A stretch of 64,000 bases of DNA from Bradyrhizobium zhanjiangense (GCF_004114935.1 NZ_CP022221.1:6531001-6595000); one strand, 5' to 3'; shown: positions 9,078 through 18,305, numbered from the stretch's first letter. Numbers and translations: made by a program. Notes: generated by a model from the sequence alone, not told the origin.

Positions 9078-9114
9078 CGGCAGGCAGTGACACGCGCCGA
9101 CAAGATCTCCCGCA

Positions 9115-11007
9115 TCACAGGAACCCGGTCGAAATCCACGGGATCGCGGCAACCACCAGCGTGCCGATCAGCAAGGCCACGATATAGCCGACGATCGGCT
9201 TGATGCCTTCGTCGGGACTGATGCGGCTGATCGCGCATGCTGCGTAATAGCCGACCCCGAATGGCGGGGCGAACAGGCCGATGCCCATCGCGAGAACGAC
9301 GACCATCGCATAGTGCACCTCGTGCACGCCGACCTGGCGGGCGATCGGAAACAACAGCGGCCCGAACAGCACGATGGCCGGGATGCCTTCGAGCACGCTG
9401 CCGAGAATGACGAAGGCCACGATCGTGACGCCAAGGAAGACCGGCGTTCCGCCCGGCAGCGCGGTCATGAACTTGGCGAGCGATGCGGAGAAGCCCGATT
9501 GCGTCAGGGCCCACGCCATCCCGGTCGCGGCGCCGATGATCAGCAGGATCGCGCCGGACAGCGACGCGGTCTCCACCAGCATCGGATAAAGCCGGCGCCA
9601 GGAGAACTGGCGATAGATCAGGAGCCCGGTGAGCGCCGCGTAGACGATGCCGATGGTCGACACTTCGGTCGCGGTCGCGACGCCCTCGACCACCGCGGCG
9701 CGGATGACGAAGGGCAGCGCCATGGCCGGAATTGCGATGATGAAGGCGCGGCCGATCTCCCTCCCCGTCGCGCGCTTCACATGCGACAGATCTTCGCCGC
9801 GATATCGCCACCAGACGACGGAGCAGAGTCCGATCGCCAGCACGATGCCAGGCAGCAGGCCGCCGGTGAACAGCGCCGCGATCGACACGCCGGTGACCGA
9901 GCCGATCGTGATCAGCACCAGCGACGGCGGAATGGTCTCGGTTTGGGCTCCGGTTGCCGCAAGAAGCGCGACGAGATCGCCGGGCTTGGCGCCGCGCTTG
10001 GTCATCTCGGGAAACAAGACCGGCGCCACTGCCGCCATGTCGGCCGCCTTCGACCCCGAGATGCCCGACACCAGGTACATCGCCCCGACCAGGACATAAT
10101 GCAGGCCGCCGCGCACGTGGCCGAGCAGGCTGGCGAGAAAGCCGACCATGGCCCGCGCCATGCCGGTCATTTCGATCAGCAGGCCGAGGAACACGAACAG
10201 AGGCACGGCCAGCAGGATCAGATGGCTCATGCCTTCGTCCATCCGTCCGATGATGACCACATCAGGCGTGCTCGTCGTCAACGTCAGATAGCCGACGGTG
10301 GCGAGGCCAAAGGCGAACGCGATCGGCACCGCCGCCAGCACCATGGCGCCGACGATGACCACGAAGAAGATGAGCAGGTTCAGATTGCCGAGCGGTTTCA
10401 GCAGCGGCGCCGCGAGCACAAGCGCAGCGATGACGCTGGCGACGAGCGCCACGGCCGCGAGCAAGCTTCGCAGTCCCGCGATGCGAACGAGCCGCAGCAC
10501 CGCCGCGACCAGCATCAATCCGATGCCGACGGGCAATGCCGCGGCACGCCAGCTGTTGACGATCTCGAGCGCCGGCGTCGTGACGAACACCTCGTCGGCC
10601 GCAAATTCGTAGGCGGGATGGATCACCAGCAGCAAGAATGCCAGTGACGCCGCGGCGGCAACGACATCCAGGAACGCGCGCGCATCAGGGCGGAGCATGC
10701 CGATGATGGCCGTCATCCGCATGTGCTCGCCGCGCTGGAAGGCGATCACGGATCCCAGCATGGCGAGCCACAGGAACAGGATGCCGGCCAGCTCGTCGGC
10801 CCAGATGATCGGGGCGTGAAACACGTATCGGCCGACAATGCCGGCTGACAGCACGACGATCTCGGCCAGCACCAGCAGTGCGGCCGGGATCGCGACCACA
10901 TGACCAAGCAGCTTGTTGGCCCTGACGGCCCACAGGCGCACACCAGATTGAGGTGCCGCGACAGTGGCACCTTCGTCGATGTTGGGCGTATGGTTGACGG
11001 CCGTCAT
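9115..11007 (-). CDS. TRAP transporter fused small and large permease (DctQM)
   Basis: Inner-membrane permease of 630 residues carrying both TRAP membrane subunits in one chain. The first 190 residues are DctQ-like (four helices, with the conserved GRYVFHAPIIWADEL and RGEHMRM). A linker helix follows, then DctM with VPLFVFLGLLIEMTGMA, VSGISGSKAADMAAV, GAQTETIPPSLVLITIGSV and APPFGVGYY. It imports a small organic acid using the sodium gradient together with the binding protein encoded just upstream. Start ATG 11007 overlaps the stop of that gene by 4 bases (ATGA). Last gene of the operon. Confidence 0.92.
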   Translation of the reverse strand: MTAVNHTPNIDEGATVAAPQSGVRLWAVRANKLLGHVVAIPAALLVLAEIVVLSAGIVGRYVFHAPIIWADELAGILFLWLAMLGSVIAFQRGEHMRMTAIIGMLRPDARAFLDVVAAAASLAFLLLVIHPAYEFAADEVFVTTPALEIVNSWRAAALPVGIGLMLVAAVLRLVRIAGLRSLLAAVALVASVIAALVLAAPLLKPLGNLNLLIFFVVIVGAMVLAAVPIAFAFGLATVGYLTLTTSTPDVVIIGRMDEGMSHLILLAVPLFVFLGLLIEMTGMARAMVGFLASLLGHVRGGLHYVLVGAMYLVSGISGSKAADMAAVAPVLFPEMTKRGAKPGDLVALLAATGAQTETIPPSLVLITIGSVTGVSIAALFTGGLLPGIVLAIGLCSVVWWRYRGEDLSHVKRATGREIGRAFIIAIPAMALPFVIRAAVVEGVATATEVSTIGIVYAALTGLLIYRQFSWRRLYPMLVETASLSGAILLIIGAATGMAWALTQSGFSASLAKFMTALPGGTPVFLGVTIVAFVILGSVLEGIPAIVLFGPLLFPIARQVGVHEVHYAMVVVLAMGIGLFAPPFGVGYYAACAISRISPDEGIKPIVGYIVALLIGTLVVAAIPWISTGFL

Positions 11008-12029
11008 GACAGCTTGCCCGCCGCTTTCTCGAGCTGCGCCCAGGCCTCTTCGCCAAACTTGCCCTTCCAGTCGGCGTAGAAGCTCGTCTTCGCGAGCGCC
11101 TGCCGGAACGCGCCGCGGTCGACCTCGATGAACTGCATGCCCTTGGCGGTCAGATCCGCGCGCAGCGAGTCGCTCAGCTTCGCGATATCGACGCGCTCGT
11201 CCTTGGCCGAACGATCGAACTCGCGCGTCACGATCGCCTGCACGTCCTTCGGCAATTTCGCGAAGGCGCGTTTGTTGCCGAGGATCCAATAATTGTCCCA
11301 GACATGACCGGTCAGGGAGCAGGTCTTCTGCACCTCGTAGAGACGGGCGGTCGCGATGATCGGCAGCGGGTTCTCCTGCCCGTCGACCACCTTGGTCTGG
11401 AGCGCGGAGTACACTTCATTGAAATTGATCGGCGCAGGTCCCGCGCCGAGCGCCTGGAACAGCGAGGTCAGATTGGGAGCGGCCGGCACGCGCAACTTGA
11501 AATTCTTCAGGTCCTCCGGTGTCCTGATCTCACGGCCGGACGAGGTGACGTGGCGGAAGCCGTTGTCCCATGGGCTCGACACCGCCATGATCGGCGTCTT
11601 GGCGATTTGTGCGCGAATATAGGCGCCGAGCTCGCCATCCATCGCCTTCCAGACCGCGTCATAGCTCGTGAAGAGAAAGCCGAGATTGACGATGCCTGCG
11701 GCCGGGACCAGGGTCGCGAGAATCAGGGACGACAGGTTGAAGAACTCGACGCCGCCGTTGCGCACCTGCGTCAGAAGATCGGTGTCTGAACCGAGCTGGT
11801 TGGCCGGAAACAGGTTGATCTCGAGCCGGCCGCCCGTCGCCTCGCGAATGCGGTCGATCGCCTCTTTTGCGCGAACGTTGACCGGATGGGTCGGGTCCTG
11901 TCCCGTCGCGAGCTTGTAGGTGAACTCCGCCGCCGACGCCGGGCGCGTGAGAACGGCACATAGCGGCACGGCGGCGCCTGCCATCAGCAATCTGCGACGG
12001 CTGAGGGTGGTCGGCTTGCGCAAGGTCAT
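11004..12029 (-). CDS. TRAP transporter solute-binding protein (DctP)
   Basis: Periplasmic solute receptor of 341 residues for the TRAP permease downstream. The N-terminus has a twin-arginine-like signal (SRRRLLMAGAA, cleavage likely after ASA near residue 33). DctP landmarks are KLRVP (Arg180, at the position of the carboxylate-binding Arg of characterised DctP proteins), INFNEVYSALQTKVVDGQEN and YILGNK. The Arg implies a carboxylate or similar anionic ligand; identity unknown. The ATG has an excellent AGGAGG site six bases upstream. Confidence 0.92.
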   Translation of the reverse strand: MTLRKPTTLSRRRLLMAGAAVPLCAVLTRPASAAEFTYKLATGQDPTHPVNVRAKEAIDRIREATGGRLEINLFPANQLGSDTDLLTQVRNGGVEFFNLSSLILATLVPAAGIVNLGFLFTSYDAVWKAMDGELGAYIRAQIAKTPIMAVSSPWDNGFRHVTSSGREIRTPEDLKNFKLRVPAAPNLTSLFQALGAGPAPINFNEVYSALQTKVVDGQENPLPIIATARLYEVQKTCSLTGHVWDNYWILGNKRAFAKLPKDVQAIVTREFDRSAKDERVDIAKLSDSLRADLTAKGMQFIEVDRGAFRQALAKTSFYADWKGKFGEEAWAQLEKAAGKLS

Positions 12030-12194
12030 CGTTTCCTCCTGTTGAGCATGGATTGATGTGCAGCGACGGCTTTCGCCACCAGCTGTTGCTGCCGGCCGGC
12101 TCTCGATGCGCCGGCATTGGACAGCAGCTCTCGTTCTCCACAGCGTTGCCGCGAAGCATGTCGATCTGGTCAGTTACGAAAGGTGGCCGCGGCG

Positions 12195-13205
12195 TTAGCG
12201 CAGCCACTCCTTGATCTGCCGCGTCACTTCCGCGGTCGAGACGCCGTAGCGGTCGTGCAGGGTCGGAAGCGCGCCGGCAGCCAGAAACTCATCGGGGAGC
12301 CCAATCTGCCGGAACGCCGGATGCACGCCCGCGCGCATCAGCAGCGCCGCGACGGCTTCGCCGAGGCCGCCGATCACGGTGTGGTTCTCGGCGACGACGA
12401 CCAGACGGCCGGGCTTGCCCGCTTCGCGCAGAATCGTCTCGGTGTCGAGCGGCTTGATCGTGGGCACGTGCAGGACGGCCGCATTGACACGATCGTCCTG
12501 GAGGGACTGGGCCGCCTCCAGTGCACGCATGGTCATGATGCCCGAAGAGATGATCAAAATGTCGGCGCCATCGCGTAGCAGCGCCGCCTTGCCGAGCTCG
12601 AAACGGTAGTTGTACCCGTCGAGCACCAGCGGCACCTGGCCGCGCAACAGGCGCATATAAACGGGCCCTCGATGCGCGGCGATGGCCGGGACGATCTGCT
12701 CGATCTCATGCGCATCGCAGGGATCGATCACCGTCATGTTGGGCATCGCGCGGAACAGCGCGAGGTCCTCGGCGGCCTGATGGCTCGGCCCGTAGCCCGA
12801 GGTCAGGCCAGGCAGCGCGCAGGCGATCTTCACATTGCGGTCTTCTTCCGCGATGGTCTGATGGATGAAGTCGTAGGCGCGGCGCGAGGCGAACACCGCA
12901 TAGGTGGTGGCGAACGGCATGAAACCTTCGGCGGCGAGACCCGAGGCTGCGCCGAACAGAAGCTGCTCGGCCATGCCCATCTGATAGTAGCGATCCGGAA
13001 AGGCCTGCGCGAAGATGTGCAGGTCGGTGTATTTGCCGAGATCGGCTGTCATGCCCAAGACGTCCTCGCGGCTGCGGGCAAGCTCGACCAGCGCATGCCC
13101 GAACGGCGCCGGCCTGGTGCGCTGCCCTTCCGCCGCGATCGAGGCGATCATGGCCGACGTCGTCAGCCGCGGCTTTCCGGACGGTGTCGATCCCACGGAC
13201 TTCAT
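12195..13205 (-). CDS. transketolase C-terminal subunit
   Basis: Pyrimidine-binding and C-terminal half of a split transketolase, 336 residues. The thiamine-activating Glu is in QMGMAEQLLFGAASG (Glu80), preceded by DLGKYTDLHIF. The C-terminal domain includes TVIDPCDAHEIEQIV and PVYMRLLRGQVP. It must pair with the N-terminal subunit encoded immediately upstream. Start ATG 13205 is coupled by ATGA to the stop of that gene, so I prefer it to longer starts inside it. Split transketolases often act in sugar or sugar-acid catabolism instead of the main pentose phosphate pathway. Confidence 0.9.
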   Translation of the reverse strand: MKSVGSTPSGKPRLTTSAMIASIAAEGQRTRPAPFGHALVELARSREDVLGMTADLGKYTDLHIFAQAFPDRYYQMGMAEQLLFGAASGLAAEGFMPFATTYAVFASRRAYDFIHQTIAEEDRNVKIACALPGLTSGYGPSHQAAEDLALFRAMPNMTVIDPCDAHEIEQIVPAIAAHRGPVYMRLLRGQVPLVLDGYNYRFELGKAALLRDGADILIISSGIMTMRALEAAQSLQDDRVNAAVLHVPTIKPLDTETILREAGKPGRLVVVAENHTVIGGLGEAVAALLMRAGVHPAFRQIGLPDEFLAAGALPTLHDRYGVSTAEVTRQIKEWLR

Positions 13206-14047
13206 GGCTGCTCTCCCACGTTCAGCGCCGACAGCGCCAGCTGCCATTCATGCGGCTCGACGCGAATGAAGTGGTTCTTCTCGCGCTGCTCCAGGAAAGG
13301 AACGCCCTTGCCCATCAACGTGTCGGCGACGATCATGCGGGGCTTTGGCTCGGGATGCGCCATCGCGGCATCGAAGGCGCCCACCACCGCGTCGAGATCG
13401 TTGCCGTCGATACGCCGCACGAACCAGCCGAACGCCTCGAGCTTGTCGACCAGCGGCTCGAAGCCCAGCATCTGCTTCGATGGACCATCGGCCTGCTGAT
13501 TGTTGACGTCGATGATCGCGATCAGATTGTCGAGCTGGTGATGGGCCGCCGACATGATGGCTTCCCATTTGGAGCCCTCGTCCAGCTCGCCGTCGGAGAA
13601 CAGCGTGAAGATGCGCGACGCCGACCGCTTGCGCTTCAGCCCGAGCGCCATGCCGACGGCGATGCCAAGACCAAGGCCGAGCGAGCCACCCGACATCTCC
13701 ATGCCCGGCGTATAGGACGCCATGCCGGACATCGGCAGTCGGCTCTCGTCGAAACCATAGGTTTCGAGTTCGGCCTCGGGAATGATCCCGGCCTCGATCA
13801 AGGCTGCATAGAGCGCGATCGCATAGTGCCCGTTCGACAGCAGGAAACGGTCGCGGCCTTCCCAGGCGGGATCTTCGGCGCGAAAACGCATGGCGTGAAA
13901 ATAGGCCACAGCCAAGACGTCGGCGATGTCGAGCGCTTGGGCGATATACCCCTGGCCCTGGACCTCGCCCATCAGCAGGGCGTTGCGGCGGATGTTGCGG
14001 GCGCGCTGTGCGAGCGTTGGCGCGTTTGCGAGCGTTGGTGTTCCCAT
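13202..14047 (-). CDS. transketolase N-terminal subunit
   Basis: ThDP-diphosphate-binding half of the split transketolase, 281 residues. The cofactor motif runs from SDGELDEG (151) to VDVNN-like DVNNQQADG (NN at 182-183), the usual 30-residue spacing; the first Gly of GDG is Ser here. SNGHYAIALYA and GGSLGLGLGIAVGMA are also typical. A GGAGGAGGGG-type ribosome site precedes the ATG. It lies 22 bases after the SDR gene in the same operon. No pentose kinase or isomerase gene is nearby, so the ketose substrate is open. Confidence 0.9.
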   Translation of the reverse strand: MGTPTLANAPTLAQRARNIRRNALLMGEVQGQGYIAQALDIADVLAVAYFHAMRFRAEDPAWEGRDRFLLSNGHYAIALYAALIEAGIIPEAELETYGFDESRLPMSGMASYTPGMEMSGGSLGLGLGIAVGMALGLKRKRSASRIFTLFSDGELDEGSKWEAIMSAAHHQLDNLIAIIDVNNQQADGPSKQMLGFEPLVDKLEAFGWFVRRIDGNDLDAVVGAFDAAMAHPEPKPRMIVADTLMGKGVPFLEQREKNHFIRVEPHEWQLALSALNVGEQP

Positions 14048-14069
14048 GATCGTCTCTCCCCTCCTCCGC

Positions 14070-14831
14070 TCAGTGGATCAGCATGCCGCCGTTGACGTCG
14101 ATGACGGCGCCGGTCACGTAGGCCGAGAGGTCGGAAGCGAGGAAGGTGTAGATGCCGGCGACGTCGGTGGCCTCGCCGAGCCGGCCGAGCGGAATGCCCT
14201 CGAGGATCTTCGCTCGCATCTCGTCCGTGAGCTTGCCCGCGGTGATGTCGGTGCCGATCAGGCCGGGCGTCACGCAGTTGACGCGGATGCCGTCGGGCCC
14301 GAATTCGCGCGCCATCGCCTTGGCGAGACCGAGCACGCCGGCCTTCGCCGCCGAATAATGCGGTCCGCCGAAGATGCCGCCGCCGCGCTGGGCGGAGACC
14401 GACGACATGCACGCGATCGAACCGCTTCTGCGCTTCTGCATGTGCGGGATCACGGCCTGCGACAGGAACAGGATGCCCTTGAGGTTGACGTCCTGGATGC
14501 GCTCCCAATCTTCCGGCTTGATGTCGAGAAGTTTTACGGGCTGGGTCACGCCTGCATTGTTGATGAGGATGTCGATCCGGCCGAATCTCGCGATCACCGC
14601 TTCGACTGCCTTGATGCAGGCCTGCTTGTCGGCGACGTTGCAGGCAACGCCGAGATGCGGCTCGCCAGCGACCGGTTCGAGGCCGCGCGCGGCGTCTTCC
14701 GCGGCCGCACCGTCGATGTCGAGAATGGCGACCCGGGCTCCCTCGGCCGCAAAGCGGCGGGCGGTTGCAAGGCCAATGCCTCGCGGAGAGGCCGCTCCGG
14801 TGATGATGGCTGTCTTGCCGCGTAGCAGCAT
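14070..14831 (-). CDS. SDR family NAD(P)-dependent oxidoreductase
   Basis: Short-chain dehydrogenase of 253 residues and the first gene of the catabolic operon. The nucleotide site reads TGAASPRGIG, the usual TGxxxGIG with two residues (Pro-Arg) added. DIDG after strand 2 suggests NAD(H) preference by its Asp. NNAG, SSVSAQRG (catalytic Ser) and YSAAKAG (Tyr/Lys) complete the active site. ATG 14831 is chosen because AGGGAGG sits 6 bases upstream; the longer open frame reaches into the divergent LysR gene. It probably oxidises a polyol or hydroxy acid imported by the TRAP system (inference). Confidence 0.9.
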   Translation of the reverse strand: MLLRGKTAIITGAASPRGIGLATARRFAAEGARVAILDIDGAAAEDAARGLEPVAGEPHLGVACNVADKQACIKAVEAVIARFGRIDILINNAGVTQPVKLLDIKPEDWERIQDVNLKGILFLSQAVIPHMQKRRSGSIACMSSVSAQRGGGIFGGPHYSAAKAGVLGLAKAMAREFGPDGIRVNCVTPGLIGTDITAGKLTDEMRAKILEGIPLGRLGEATDVAGIYTFLASDLSAYVTGAVIDVNGGMLIH

Positions 14832-14942
14832 TGTGGTCCTCCCTGATTGGCTGTTGCCTGGCACCCGACGGCGCCGCCGTTCTTGACCCGTTTGATTATG
14901 CGGCAGCGCGCTTTCGGACAAACGCGCTGTTGTCTTGCATGG

Positions 14943-14957
14943 GTGAATTTGTTTCAC
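14943..14957 (+). promoter_or_regulatory. LysR-type operator candidate (T-N11-A dyad)
   Basis: GTGAATTTGTTTCAC is a perfect dyad with 5-base arms and contains T-N11-A (T14944, A14956), the core of LysR-type sites. It lies 7 bases before the LysR start codon and about 112 bases upstream of the divergent SDR start, as expected for a site that represses the regulator and helps activate the operon. Confidence 0.5.
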
Positions 14958-14964
14958 TTGTCGG

Positions 14965-15855
14965 ATGCTGCTGTCCAGTATCCCGATATCGTCCATCCGC
15001 GCCTTCGAGGCGGCCGCCCGCACCGGCTCGTTCCGGGACGCGGCGAACGAGCTGCATCTCACTCCGAGCGCGGTCAGCCACGCCATTCGCAAGCTCGAAA
15101 GCGCGATGAGCACCGTCCTGTTCGAGCGCAGCGCCCGGGCGGTGCGGCTGACGCCGGCGGGCGAGAACCTGATGCGTCATGCCGGCGCCGCTTTCGACAA
15201 TCTGCGCCGAGGTATCGAGGAGGTCGCAGGCCGCGGCCCACAATTGCTGCGGGTGCACTGCGCACCGAGCTTCGCCGCCCAGTGGCTCGCCCCGCGGCTC
15301 GCCCGCTTCATGGCCGCCGAGCCCAAGCTCGAGGTTCGGCTCGCCGCCAACACGGAATATGCCCGGTTCAGCAACGACGATTTCGACATCGACATCGTCT
15401 ACGGCCAGCCGAGGGCCGAAGGAGTCGAGATCATTCCGCTGGGCGAAGAGACCGTGACGCCGCTCTGCACGCCCGAGCTCGCGAAGAAAATCCGCAAGCC
15501 GAAAGACCTGCTCGACCAGGTATTGATCCGCTCGGACGTCAAGCAGGTGCAGTGGCATCAATGGTTCACGGCCAACGGTCTCGAAGCGCCGGCCATCCAC
15601 GGCATGCGCTTCGATCGCAGCTTCCTGGCGATCGCGATGGCGTCGAGCGGACTTGGCGTGACGCTGGAATCAACGCGGCTCGCCGAACGCGAGATTGCGG
15701 CCAAGCTGTTGGTGGCGCCACTTGCCAGACGTTCCACCGACATTCGCTATGTCGGCCATCATCTGGTCTTTCCCCGCGCAGGCCAGCAGCGTCGGGCGAT
15801 CCGCGCCTTTACCGAGTGGATCACGCGCGAGCTTGCGGCCGGCCGCTCGGCTTGA
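14965..15855 (+). CDS. LysR family transcriptional regulator (GcvA-like)
   Basis: DNA-binding regulator of 296 residues. The winged helix-turn-helix has the GcvA-type pattern SIRAFEAAARTGSFRDAANE, LHLTPSAVSHAIRKLE and LFERSARAVRLTPAGE. The C-terminal effector domain includes FDIDIVYG. It is transcribed divergently from the SDR/transketolase/TRAP operon with a 133-base shared gap, so it is the likely controller of that operon and its effector is probably the imported compound or a product. A T-N11-A dyad sits just before its start. Confidence 0.92.
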   Translation: MLLSSIPISSIRAFEAAARTGSFRDAANELHLTPSAVSHAIRKLESAMSTVLFERSARAVRLTPAGENLMRHAGAAFDNLRRGIEEVAGRGPQLLRVHCAPSFAAQWLAPRLARFMAAEPKLEVRLAANTEYARFSNDDFDIDIVYGQPRAEGVEIIPLGEETVTPLCTPELAKKIRKPKDLLDQVLIRSDVKQVQWHQWFTANGLEAPAIHGMRFDRSFLAIAMASSGLGVTLESTRLAEREIAAKLLVAPLARRSTDIRYVGHHLVFPRAGQQRRAIRAFTEWITRELAAGRSA

Positions 15856-15925
15856 GCGATAGGCGCGGCCACGATGGCGGCAGTCGTCACGCGCGGCGAG
15901 CGATAATCACGAGCTCGGCTTCGCG

Positions 15926-16810
15926 TCAGCTTTTCGTGCTGGCGGTCTTGTCCAGCGCCGCCCGCAAGCCCTCAGCAAGCTTGACGGCATCGTCGTTTGC
16001 CCAGAAATGCATGAAGAAGAGCCGTGGCTGCTCGTCCAGCATGTGACTATGCAGCGCCGTCACCTCGATGCCGTGCGTGCGCAGCGCCACGATGACCGGG
16101 TTCACCTCGTCGCTGGTGAGGACGAAGTCGCCGGTGATGGCCGCCTTGCCGCCGCCGGTCGGCTGGAAGTTGATGGCGATCGCAACACCCATCGGGCCGA
16201 CGGGGGTCAGCGGCATGCCGTCTTCCGTGATCGGGTCGCGCCGCTTGACGTTGAACTGGTAGACGCCGCCATTGCCCTGCCCTTTGACGCCGATGATCTG
16301 GTCGAGCTTCGCCGTATCGAGGTCGATCGCAGGCGGGTTGCCCGCCGCCGCGACCGTCAGGGGGGTTTTGCTTTCGGCGAGGGCATCGTGGATTGCCGAG
16401 GCCAGCTTGACGGCATCGCCATGTCCGGCGACGTGCATGTAGAAGGTCGCCGGGCTCGCGCGCAGGAGATGATTGTGCACGGCGGTGATCTCGATACCGC
16501 TCGCGATCATCTTCGCCATCACAGGATTGATCTCGGTCTCGAGGAGCACAAGGTCACCCATGACCATGGCGCCGCCATGCGCAGGCTTGAACGCGAGCCA
16601 GCCGCCAAGCGCGAGCGCCGGCTTGATCGTGACTCCGTCCAACGTCACCGTGAGATCGCTACGAGGGAAGCCGTAGCGGTGGACATCGTCCGCAACACTG
16701 GGCTTCCGGCCCAGCGTCTCGTCGACCTTCTTCCAGTCAACATCCTGCGCATGAGCGCTCGCGATGAAGCAGGCACTGACGCCGATCAGCGCCGAGATCG
16801 TCTTTCGCAT
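15926..16810 (-). CDS. DUF1259 (LppY/LpqO-like) secreted protein
   Basis: Exported protein of 294 residues with a clear signal peptide (residues 1-21, ending SAHA). Two tandem DUF1259 units are visible: ITAVHNHLL...FYMHVAGHGDAVKLA in the first and VTALHSHML...FFMHFWANDDAVKLA in the second, so the protein is an internal duplication. The paired His residues suggest a metal or small-molecule site, not proven. ATG 16810 starts the signal peptide. A PepSY-like gene lies 47 bases upstream on the same strand. Function unknown; relatives in actinobacteria are lipoproteins. Confidence 0.83.
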   Translation of the reverse strand: MRKTISALIGVSACFIASAHAQDVDWKKVDETLGRKPSVADDVHRYGFPRSDLTVTLDGVTIKPALALGGWLAFKPAHGGAMVMGDLVLLETEINPVMAKMIASGIEITAVHNHLLRASPATFYMHVAGHGDAVKLASAIHDALAESKTPLTVAAAGNPPAIDLDTAKLDQIIGVKGQGNGGVYQFNVKRRDPITEDGMPLTPVGPMGVAIAINFQPTGGGKAAITGDFVLTSDEVNPVIVALRTHGIEVTALHSHMLDEQPRLFFMHFWANDDAVKLAEGLRAALDKTASTKS

Positions 16811-16857
16811 TGATCTACTCCTTGAGCTTGGTTTCAGGCTCTCGCGCCCCCAAGGGT

Positions 16858-17091
16858 TCACTTCTGCTCCTTGATCTGTCCGCTACTGTCCACGACGAGC
16901 CGCACGTCCTTGCCGTTCTTCACGGCCTTTGCGGTCGTGCCCTCGGCGGTCGACTTGATGTCGCTGACCTGCGAATAGCCGGCGGCCTGGAGTTTGGCGA
17001 CGAACTCCTCCTGTGTCAGCGCATGTGCGCTCGAGAGCCCGCCTGCAGTCGCCAGAAGCAGGACTGCTTGAAAGATCGCTGGTGTACGCAT
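16858..17091 (-). CDS. small secreted PepSY-like protein
   Basis: 77 residues: a signal peptide (about 22 residues ending SSAHA) and one small domain with LTQEEFVAKLQAAGYSQVSD, AKAVKNGKDVRLVVDSSGQI, a pattern of PepSY-type domains that bind or inhibit in the periplasm. ATG 17091 opens the signal peptide; longer starts add a polar extension with no role. It is probably cotranscribed with the DUF1259 gene. The target is unknown. Confidence 0.75.
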   Translation of the reverse strand: MRTPAIFQAVLLLATAGGLSSAHALTQEEFVAKLQAAGYSQVSDIKSTAEGTTAKAVKNGKDVRLVVDSSGQIKEQK

Positions 17092-17543
17092 GATCGTTCT
17101 CCCGGTGGTATTCCCCGCCCCAGGTGAAGCCCGCTCAGTGACATCGTCTCCGGACAAAGGCCACGACGCGCAACAGGGTACCAGCACGCGATGCCCTCGC
17201 CTATCGCGTGTCGGCGCGGCGCGCTGATCAGTCGGGACAATTTGTGGGATGGCCTGGAGGTTGAAGATGGTTTGGAGGTTGAAAATGACATGCTGCGTCC
17301 CTGGTGAAGATCAGGACGCGATTCTTCGGCATGTCGCCTCGCGGGGGGATCGCAAAACCCCCGTCACCGCAAATAGAAACCGTGATGGCAGAGCTGTCAA
17401 TCCGAGCTTTACCCTCAAATCGCCACCGCGCGTCACGAAGAGTTCACCGTCGAACGGAACCGCCAACCACCAGTTCGAAACGACCGGAGGATCTCACATA
17501 CATTGCCCGCGTTGAGGCGTGTCATTCGAGCGGGCTTGCGCGC
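17092..17543. other. intergenic region, short direct repeat only
   Basis: 452 bases between a minus-strand gene start and the end of the next minus-strand gene. The only structure I see is an imperfect direct repeat, TGGAGGTTGAAGATG (17255-17269) and TGGAGGTTGAAAATG (17273-17287). The GGGGG/CCCCC arms at 17344-17365 have no U-run. Frames here have no ribosome site or family signature. Confidence 0.5.
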
Positions 17544-18305
17544 TCAGCCCTTCGAGACCACCGCGCGGCCGTAAGGCGGCTGCGCTGCGACCGGCGGGTT
17601 GGCGGTCTGGGCTGCGAGCTCGCCGATCAGGCGGTCGGCGTCGGCGGCCATGCCGTCGGGAGCCTGGATCACCAGCCGCTCCAGCGCCCAGCGATAGGAC
17701 GAGACGCGCTGCTCCAGGCACTGCTGCACCCACTGCACGATCAGCGAGTTCTCCTGCATACGCGCGACCGCATCGTCCCTCTCTCTTGGCGAGAGCGCGG
17801 AGACGCGCGCCATGCTGGCATCGCGCTTCCTGTCGAGATCGATGACGCGGATTGCGCTGGCGAAGAACGGCTCGAACCGGGTGATGTCGTTGCGCACGTC
17901 CTCGATTAGCTGCGCATAGCGCGAGGAATGCGAGCGGTGCGGCTCGTCGATCAGCGTGCGTCCATACATGGTGCGGTCGAACACGATCTTCTGCCGCCAG
18001 GGCGAGGGCAGCGGCTTGTAGTCGCCGAACACGCTCTTCCAGGCCGGGCGCGACAGCGGCGGCTCGATCATGGGATAGGCGAGATCGCGGAGCTGGCGTT
18101 CTTCGTCGGTGAGCTGGAATTGCGAGGGCTTCAGGCCGACGCTGGAGGTAACCTCCGCCCCTAACCAGCGATGCATGTCGTCGCTGCGCATGTCGGCGCG
18201 GGTGCGGCCGAAATCACCGCCGCTACAGGCGCCGAGCGCAGCGCCAAGCAGCGCGAGCAGGACGGCCGATACGAAAGGCCGGATCTGGCGGATGGTGTCC
18301 GGCAT
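17544..18305 (-). CDS. conserved lipoprotein of unknown function
   Basis: 253 residues with a lipoprotein signal: hydrophobic stretch, then lipobox LGAC (Cys near residue 27). The mature protein is largely helical and charged (DEERQLRDLAYPMIEPPL, SSRYAQLIEDVRNDITRFEPFF, WVQQCLEQRVSSYRWALERL) and ends in a Pro/Ala-rich tail. No enzymatic motif is seen. It lies downstream of a short gene of the same strand (15-base gap) and may form a unit with it. I recognise it only as a Bradyrhizobium-type hypothetical protein. Confidence 0.75.
   Translation of the reverse strand: MPDTIRQIRPFVSAVLLALLGAALGACSGGDFGRTRADMRSDDMHRWLGAEVTSSVGLKPSQFQLTDEERQLRDLAYPMIEPPLSRPAWKSVFGDYKPLPSPWRQKIVFDRTMYGRTLIDEPHRSHSSRYAQLIEDVRNDITRFEPFFASAIRVIDLDRKRDASMARVSALSPRERDDAVARMQENSLIVQWVQQCLEQRVSSYRWALERLVIQAPDGMAADADRLIGELAAQTANPPVAAQPPYGRAVVSKG

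Noticed and set aside
17249..17515. Short plus-strand frame of 88 codons
   Set aside because: Opens within an 18-base direct repeat, has no ribosome site, and the product has no likeness to any family.
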